From Terriglobia bacterium (lineage in GTDB: Bacteria; Acidobacteriota; Terriglobia; Bryobacterales; Bryobacteraceae), in the NCBI GenBank assembly GCA_020073145.1, contig JAIQFS010000045.1, positions 1 to 45,236 of the forward strand: a DNA stretch of 45,236 bases, written 5' to 3'. The notes under the pieces are model-generated. The model was not told the DNA's origin and made no database searches. It worked only from the letters and a program-made list of their open reading frames with translations. Made by a program: the position numbers and the translations under genes. Below, one piece after another: positions 41,378-45,236 of this stretch. Numbering within the stretch: the stretch's first letter is position 1; each line of letters starts with the position of its first letter.

Positions 41378-42324
41378 TTTTCGAACAGAGATTCAATAAA
41401 GGCTTCGGCGTCGAACGGCAGCAGGTCGTCCGCCTTCTCGCCCACCCCAATGTAGCGGATCGGCAGGTTGAGCTCACGCGCGATGGCCACCACGATGCCG
41501 CCCTTGGCCGTGCCGTCGAGCTTGGTGAGCACGATGCCGGTGACTCCCGAAGACTCGGTGAACTTGCGCGCCTGTTCCAGACCGTTTTGCCCGGTAGTGG
41601 CGTCGAGCACCAGCAGCACCTCGTGCGGCGCGTCCGCAATCACCTTTTTGGCGGTGCGGCTCATCTTCTGCAACTCCGCCATCAGGTTCTCCTTGGTCTG
41701 CAGACGGCCGGCGGTGTCGACGATGACGTAATCCACTTTGTCGGCGCGAGCCGCCTGCAGCGCGTCGAAGATGACGGCGCTCGGGTCGCTGCCCGAAGTC
41801 TGGCGAACCACGCGAGCGCCCGCGCGCTTGCCCCAGATTTCAAGCTGCTCAATGGCTGCCGCGCGAAACGTGTCTGCGGCGCACAACAGCACCGTGCGCT
41901 GTTCGTTCTTGAAGCGGTTGGCAAGTTTGCCGATGGTGGTGGTCTTGCCGGAACCGTTCACTCCCACCACCAGCACCACGGCCGGCGGCTCGGCCACCCG
42001 CGCGGGCGCCCGCTCGCTGGCCTGCAGGATTTCGAGCAACTGTTCGCGGATCAGGCCTTTCAGCTCGGCGGCGTCGTTCAACTGGTGGCGTTCCACGCGC
42101 TGGTGGATCCGTTGCAGAATCTCCTCGGTGGTGCGCACGCCCATATCCGAGGAAATGAGGGTGAATTCCAGCTCTTCGAGCAGATCGGCATCGATCTGCT
42201 TCTTCCCCTGAAGCGCATCTTCGAGCGCGTTCACCAGTCCCGCGCGCGTCTTTTGAACGCCGGATTTGAGTTTCTCCAGGAGGGATGGCTCTTGCTCAAC
42301 CGAGCCAAATAGCGTTTGGATCAT
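41374..42324 (-). CDS. ftsY: Signal recognition particle receptor FtsY
   Basis: A 316-aa GTPase that docks ribosome-SRP complexes at the inner membrane. The NG domains are complete: P-loop VNGSGKTTTIGKLA, DTAGR, and TKLDGTAKGG. The long acidic A domain of E. coli FtsY is absent, as in many other bacteria. AAGGGG sits three bases before ATG 42324, and a TAGAAT box lies just upstream. It heads an operon with ribD and ribE, an uncommon but simple grouping. Confidence 0.97.
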   Translation of the reverse strand: MIQTLFGSVEQEPSLLEKLKSGVQKTRAGLVNALEDALQGKKQIDADLLEELEFTLISSDMGVRTTEEILQRIHQRVERHQLNDAAELKGLIREQLLEILQASERAPARVAEPPAVVLVVGVNGSGKTTTIGKLANRFKNEQRTVLLCAADTFRAAAIEQLEIWGKRAGARVVRQTSGSDPSAVIFDALQAARADKVDYVIVDTAGRLQTKENLMAELQKMSRTAKKVIADAPHEVLLVLDATTGQNGLEQARKFTESSGVTGIVLTKLDGTAKGGIVVAIARELNLPIRYIGVGEKADDLLPFDAEAFIESLFEK

Positions 42325-42330
42325 TTTCCC

Positions 42331-42340
42331 CTTATTCTAA
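42331..42340. promoter_or_regulatory. Back-to-back -10 boxes between ftsY and epimerase
   Basis: The sequence CTTATTCTAA reads TAGAAT on the minus strand (9 bases before ftsY ATG) and TATTCT on the plus strand (10 bases before ATG 42349). One 9-base element could serve both directions. No -35 is clear. Confidence 0.35.
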
Positions 42341-42348
42341 CAGTGGGC

Positions 42349-43302
42349 ATGCGGAAGGCGGCGATCTTCGGAGCGGCGGGTGCGATCGGGTCGTGCGTGG
42401 CGGCGGAACTCGAGCGGCGGGCGGTTCCCTTCCGCGCGGTGGGCCGCTCCAAATCCAGGCTGGAAACGGCGTTTGGCGGATTGGAGCAAGCGGAGATCTT
42501 CGACGCCGATGTGGGCGATTTGCGCTCGGCCGGGGCGGCGGCGCGAGGGGTCGATACCATTTTCTATTGCGTCGGACTGCCGTATCCTTCGCATTCGCAG
42601 CATCCCAGGCTGATGCGCACCACGCTGGAGGCCGCGGCCAGCATGGGAGTGGAGCGCCTGGTGCTGGCCTCGAGCGTCTATAGCTACGGCGTGCCGCGCA
42701 CGCCGCGCGTGGCGGAGACGCACTCCCGCGAGCCGGAGACCCGCAAGGGCCGGTACCGCAAGGAGCAGGAAGACCTGGTCATGGAAGCACACCGGGCCGG
42801 GCGGGTTCAAGGCTCGATCGTCCGCCTGCCCGATTTTTACGGACCAGGCGCGGCGCAGGCGCTGGCCAACCTGATCTTTGAAGGCGCACTGGCGAACAAA
42901 GCCGCGAACTGGCTCGGGCCCGTGAACACGCCGCACGAATTCGTGTTCGTTCCCGACACCGGGCCGGTGATCGTCGAGGTGGCTTCACGCCCGGAGTGTT
43001 ACGGGGAAGCCTGGAATCTAGGAGGGCCGGGCGCCATCAATACGCTCGACTTCATCACGCGCGTCTACCGCGCCGCCGGCCTGGCACCCAAGTACCGCAC
43101 GGCCGGACGCGGCATGCTGAAATTCCTCGGCTGGTTCAACCCGCTGATGCGCGAACTGCCCGAGATGCTGTACCTGCAGGAGACGCCGGTGATTCTCGAC
43201 GACAGCAAGCTGCTGGCGCAGCTGGGCGACGTGCACAAGACGCCGTACGACGAGGGCATCCGGGAGACGGTGGAGTGGATGCGGGCGCGACAAGTAAAAT
43301 AG
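42349..43302 (+). CDS. Atypical NAD-dependent epimerase/dehydratase
   Basis: A 317-aa extended-SDR-like protein. It begins MRKAAIFGAAGAIGSCVAAE, a GxxGxxG Rossmann start; GTG 42343 is an alternative start. It has VLASSVYSYG, but the helix that normally holds YxxxK reads GRYRKEQEDLV, with no Lys four residues after the Tyr, as in atypical SDRs that may bind NAD(P) without classical catalysis. The C-terminal half (NLGGPGAINTLDFITRVY) looks like a substrate domain. Substrate and reaction are unknown. It is divergent from ftsY and seven bases from hisC. Confidence 0.8.
   Translation: MRKAAIFGAAGAIGSCVAAELERRAVPFRAVGRSKSRLETAFGGLEQAEIFDADVGDLRSAGAAARGVDTIFYCVGLPYPSHSQHPRLMRTTLEAAASMGVERLVLASSVYSYGVPRTPRVAETHSREPETRKGRYRKEQEDLVMEAHRAGRVQGSIVRLPDFYGPGAAQALANLIFEGALANKAANWLGPVNTPHEFVFVPDTGPVIVEVASRPECYGEAWNLGGPGAINTLDFITRVYRAAGLAPKYRTAGRGMLKFLGWFNPLMRELPEMLYLQETPVILDDSKLLAQLGDVHKTPYDEGIRETVEWMRARQVK
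43295..43300 (+). promoter_or_regulatory. -10-like TAAAAT for hisC
   Basis: TAAAAT ends eight bases before GTG 43309, inside the end of the epimerase gene; TAGAAT overlaps at 43300-43305. There is no Shine-Dalgarno sequence. A leaderless or near-leaderless start is possible, though read-through from the epimerase gene could also supply hisC. Confidence 0.3.
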
Positions 43303-43308
43303 AATCGC

Positions 43309-44397
43309 GTGCCCCTCGTACCGCCATACATCGAATCCCTGCGTCCTTACGAGGCCGGGCGCACGCTGGAGTCGGTCCGCAAGCAGTACGGACTGACGCG
43401 CATCGCCAAGCTCGCTTCCAATGAAAACCCGCTAGGCGCTTCGCCCAAAGCGGTCGAAGCGATGGCCCGCTCGCTCACAGGCTTGAACCTGTATCCCAAC
43501 GGAGGGCTGGACCTCCGCGAAGTGCTGGCTGCCGCATTCGAACTGAAGGTGGACAACGTCATCGCCGGCAGCGGCTCCGAAGGCATTATGTCCAACATCA
43601 TCCGCACGTTTCTGGGCGATGAGGACGAAGTGCTCACCACGGAGGCTGCGTTCATCGGCTTTCAGGTGCTGGCGCGCTCGCGCGGCGTGACGTATCGAAC
43701 GGTGCCGTACCGCGACTGGCACTACGACTTGGCGGCGCTCGCGAAAGCCATCAACGCTCACACCAAAATCATCTACCTGGCGAATCCCAACAACCCCACC
43801 GGCACGATCTTTACGCGGCACCAGTTCGATGAGTTCTACAAGCACGTTCCCGAGCGGGTGCTGATCATCCTCGACGAAGCCTACTTCGAATACGCCAAGG
43901 ACAACCCGCGCTACCCGGATTCGATGCAATACCGCTACGACAACGTCATTACGCTGCGGACGTTCTCGAAGGTCTATGGCCTGGCGGGCGCGCGTATCGG
44001 CTACGGCTTCGCGCACGAAGAACTGATCCGCAACCTGCTCAAGGTCAAGCTGCCGTTCGAGCCGTCAACGCCCGCGCAGGCAGCCGGAATCGCCGCGCTG
44101 GCCGATCCGGAATTTCTGCACCGGTCGCTCGAGCTCAACGCACGCGGCCTGCGGTTCCTGGCGCAGGGACTTCGGGAAGCCGGGGTGACCGTGGTGCCGT
44201 CGGAAGCCAACTTCCTGATGACGGTGCTGCCGTCCGAATCGGAAGCGGCCCGCGTCTGTGAGGCGCTGCTGGCGCAAGGCATCATTGTGCGGCCGTTGCG
44301 CGCGTTCGGTCTGCCGCAGTGTCTGCGCGTCTCGACCGGAACCGACGACGACAACCGGCTGTGCCTGGACGCGTTCCAGAAAAGCCTGCGTAGTTAG
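43309..44397 (+). CDS. hisC: Histidinol-phosphate aminotransferase family
   Basis: A 362-aa PLP enzyme of class II aminotransferases. It has KLASNENPLGASP, YPNGG, NPNNPTGT, and the PLP Lys K221 in TFSKVYGLAGARIGY, with R-containing CLRVSTGTDDDNR at the end. HisC makes histidinol phosphate; related enzymes act on aromatic amino acids, and no other his gene is nearby, so specificity is likely but not certain. The start is GTG 43309. Its stop overlaps a gltD remnant on the other strand. Confidence 0.9.
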   Translation: MPLVPPYIESLRPYEAGRTLESVRKQYGLTRIAKLASNENPLGASPKAVEAMARSLTGLNLYPNGGLDLREVLAAAFELKVDNVIAGSGSEGIMSNIIRTFLGDEDEVLTTEAAFIGFQVLARSRGVTYRTVPYRDWHYDLAALAKAINAHTKIIYLANPNNPTGTIFTRHQFDEFYKHVPERVLIILDEAYFEYAKDNPRYPDSMQYRYDNVITLRTFSKVYGLAGARIGYGFAHEELIRNLLKVKLPFEPSTPAQAAGIAALADPEFLHRSLELNARGLRFLAQGLREAGVTVVPSEANFLMTVLPSESEAARVCEALLAQGIIVRPLRAFGLPQCLRVSTGTDDDNRLCLDAFQKSLRS

Positions 44398-44505
44398 GCC
44401 AGCTTGGTTTCGGCCATCAGGTACAGATCGACCGCGCGGGCGGCTTTCGGCCTTCGGCGATGGCCCAGACCACCAGAGATTGGCCGCGGCGCATATCGCC
44501 GCCGA
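44394..44505 (-). pseudogene. gltD: Frameshifted C-terminal remnant of glutamate synthase small subunit
   Basis: On the minus strand one frame reads GGDMRRGQSLVVWAIAEGRK and a second, one base off, continues KAARAVDLYLMAETKLA to TAA at 44396-44394. Joined, they match the end of GltD (GDMRRGQSLVVWAIxEGRxAARAVDxxLM). Only some 37 residues of about 480 remain and they are split by a frameshift, so this is a dead remnant. The TAA overlaps the hisC stop. The 120 bases up to 44628 show no further gltD sequence. Confidence 0.75.
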
Positions 44506-44628
44506 TGGCGGAACTGCGGGGCACTTGAAAGAGTTGGGCGTGATTCAGCAATGTGAAACCACACGGCATTTCCGGTTGGCGAGTTGACCCCGACGAGGAC
44601 GGAGGTTTCTCCACGGCACAATCCCGAG

Positions 44629-45236
44629 TCAAGCTGCGTCTGTGGCAGCGACTCCGGACGGCGCGTGGGCCCTTAGGAACTCCAGGATTTTGGGGGCCAA
44701 CCGGGGGTGTTCCGTAAGCCAGACGGCGTGGCCCGCCTCCGGGATACGAATCAACTGTGCATGGGGAATTGTGCCCGCGGCGAATTCCGCATTCGACCAG
44801 CTCGCGACCCGGTCAGCGGTCCCGTGAATCACCAGAGTCGGCTGGCGAATCTCCGAGAGCGGATACTGAGGAAGATGAACGAATTGAAACAGGTCATTGG
44901 AGCTGCCGGTGCGGCGCAGACTGTAAAGAAAAAACATCGTTTGCGCCCCGTCCAGCGCCAGCCTCCTTCTTGGCACCATCCTGCGTGGCAGGAGTGCGGC
45001 CAGTCCGCTCCACAACCAACCCACTGCATCCGAAGAACCCAGCACCGGGTGCATGATCCGCAGTCCCAGTGGCAATCGGATCAGGCGCTGTGTACGCGCT
45101 GAGATCAAGACCACGCCCCAGCACCGACCTGAGTGACGCAGCGCAAACTGCAACGCAGAAGGCCCGCCTGCGGAGAATGCAACAACTGCCGCCTGGGGAA
45201 CTCCGAGCACATCCAGCAAGAGCGCGAGAGCGTCAG
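44629..45236 (-). CDS. Alpha/beta hydrolase, 5' end beyond the window
   Basis: At least 200 aa; the frame is open to the right edge, and the oxyanion-side start is missing. The nucleophile is in AFSAGG, an unusual elbow with Ala rather than Gly before Ser... (A-F-S-A-G-G), the acid in VIHGTADRVA and the His in IPEAGHAVW, so the triad is present. It is similar to general alpha/beta hydrolases such as haloperoxidase/esterase types. It ends with a short Ala/Thr tail. Substrate unknown. Confidence 0.8.
   Translation of the reverse strand, partial: DALALLLDVLGVPQAAVVAFSAGGPSALQFALRHSGRCWGVVLISARTQRLIRLPLGLRIMHPVLGSSDAVGWLWSGLAALLPRRMVPRRRLALDGAQTMFFLYSLRRTGSSNDLFQFVHLPQYPLSEIRQPTLVIHGTADRVASWSNAEFAAGTIPHAQLIRIPEAGHAVWLTEHPRLAPKILEFLRAHAPSGVAATDAA

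Noticed and set aside
42325-42348. FMN riboswitch ahead of ftsY-ribD-ribE
   Set aside because: Only 24 bases separate ftsY from the divergent gene, too few for the aptamer, and no RFN sequence was seen near ribD.
1-45236. CRISPR arrays, rRNA and tRNA genes
   Set aside because: No regularly spaced repeats, no rRNA-like sequence, and no intergenic T-loop (GGTTCGAATCC-type) sequence was found by reading both strands.

Overview
The window looks like a chromosomal segment from a high-GC acidobacterium, probably near Bryobacter/Candidatus Solibacter. This placement is inferred from protein style: a remnant of the large Oar-type TonB-dependent receptors common in that phylum, a secreted 'TADGKPDFSGLW' protein, and a zinc-ribbon/Ala-Pro-rich membrane protein followed by a TPR protein. 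No rRNA or tRNA was found to fix the taxonomy.

Layout. (1) 1-525 is a patch of broken genes: a V-type ATPase subunit D start runs into the C-terminal tail of a TonB-dependent receptor, then a scrap that resembles an NTF2-like enzyme. (2) 526-1503 (-) is a secreted hypothetical protein. (3) 1953-18245 (+) is an unbroken, tightly packed virion cluster: small terminase candidate, large terminase, portal, scaffold, P22-like coat, connector/tail-completion candidates, tail tube, tail assembly chaperone with a textbook -1 frameshift site (A AAA AAC followed at once by TGA), a very short tape measure (195 aa), two DUF2460-like distal tail proteins, a 1298-aa hub/tip protein and a 910-aa tail protein with a TIM-barrel-like end. 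No integrase, repressor, replication, lysis gene or att repeat is visible. The order from tail tube to TIM-barrel protein resembles alphaproteobacterial gene transfer agents (GTAs), so a domesticated tailed particle is the main hypothesis here.

(4) 18257-21173 (-) is SDR oxidoreductase, O-antigen-ligase-like membrane protein and YheT-type hydrolase. (5) 21213-25989 holds a TlpA-like thioredoxin, a CusF-like copper lipoprotein, a large inverted repeat, a GAF-GAF-ANTAR antiterminator, an NfrB-like glycosyltransferase with a C-terminal MshEN domain, and a GNAT enzyme. (6) 26159-28413 is a CopZ/CopA copper-export pair. (7) 28563-36234 holds a secreted metallo-beta-lactamase-fold hydrolase, the zinc-ribbon/TPR gene pair and a secreted CGTase-like amylase. 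(8) 36415-44397 is mostly housekeeping: fabD, a double-length dcd, a DHH phosphoesterase, the ftsY-ribD-ribE operon, an atypical SDR and hisC. (9) 44394-45236 holds a frameshifted gltD tail and an alpha/beta hydrolase cut by the window edge.

Three genes (tlpA-like, fabD, hisC) start 7-9 nt after a TANNNT/GATAAT box with no Shine-Dalgarno sequence, which suggests leaderless transcripts. Many others have clear AGGAG-type sites, which were used to correct start positions.
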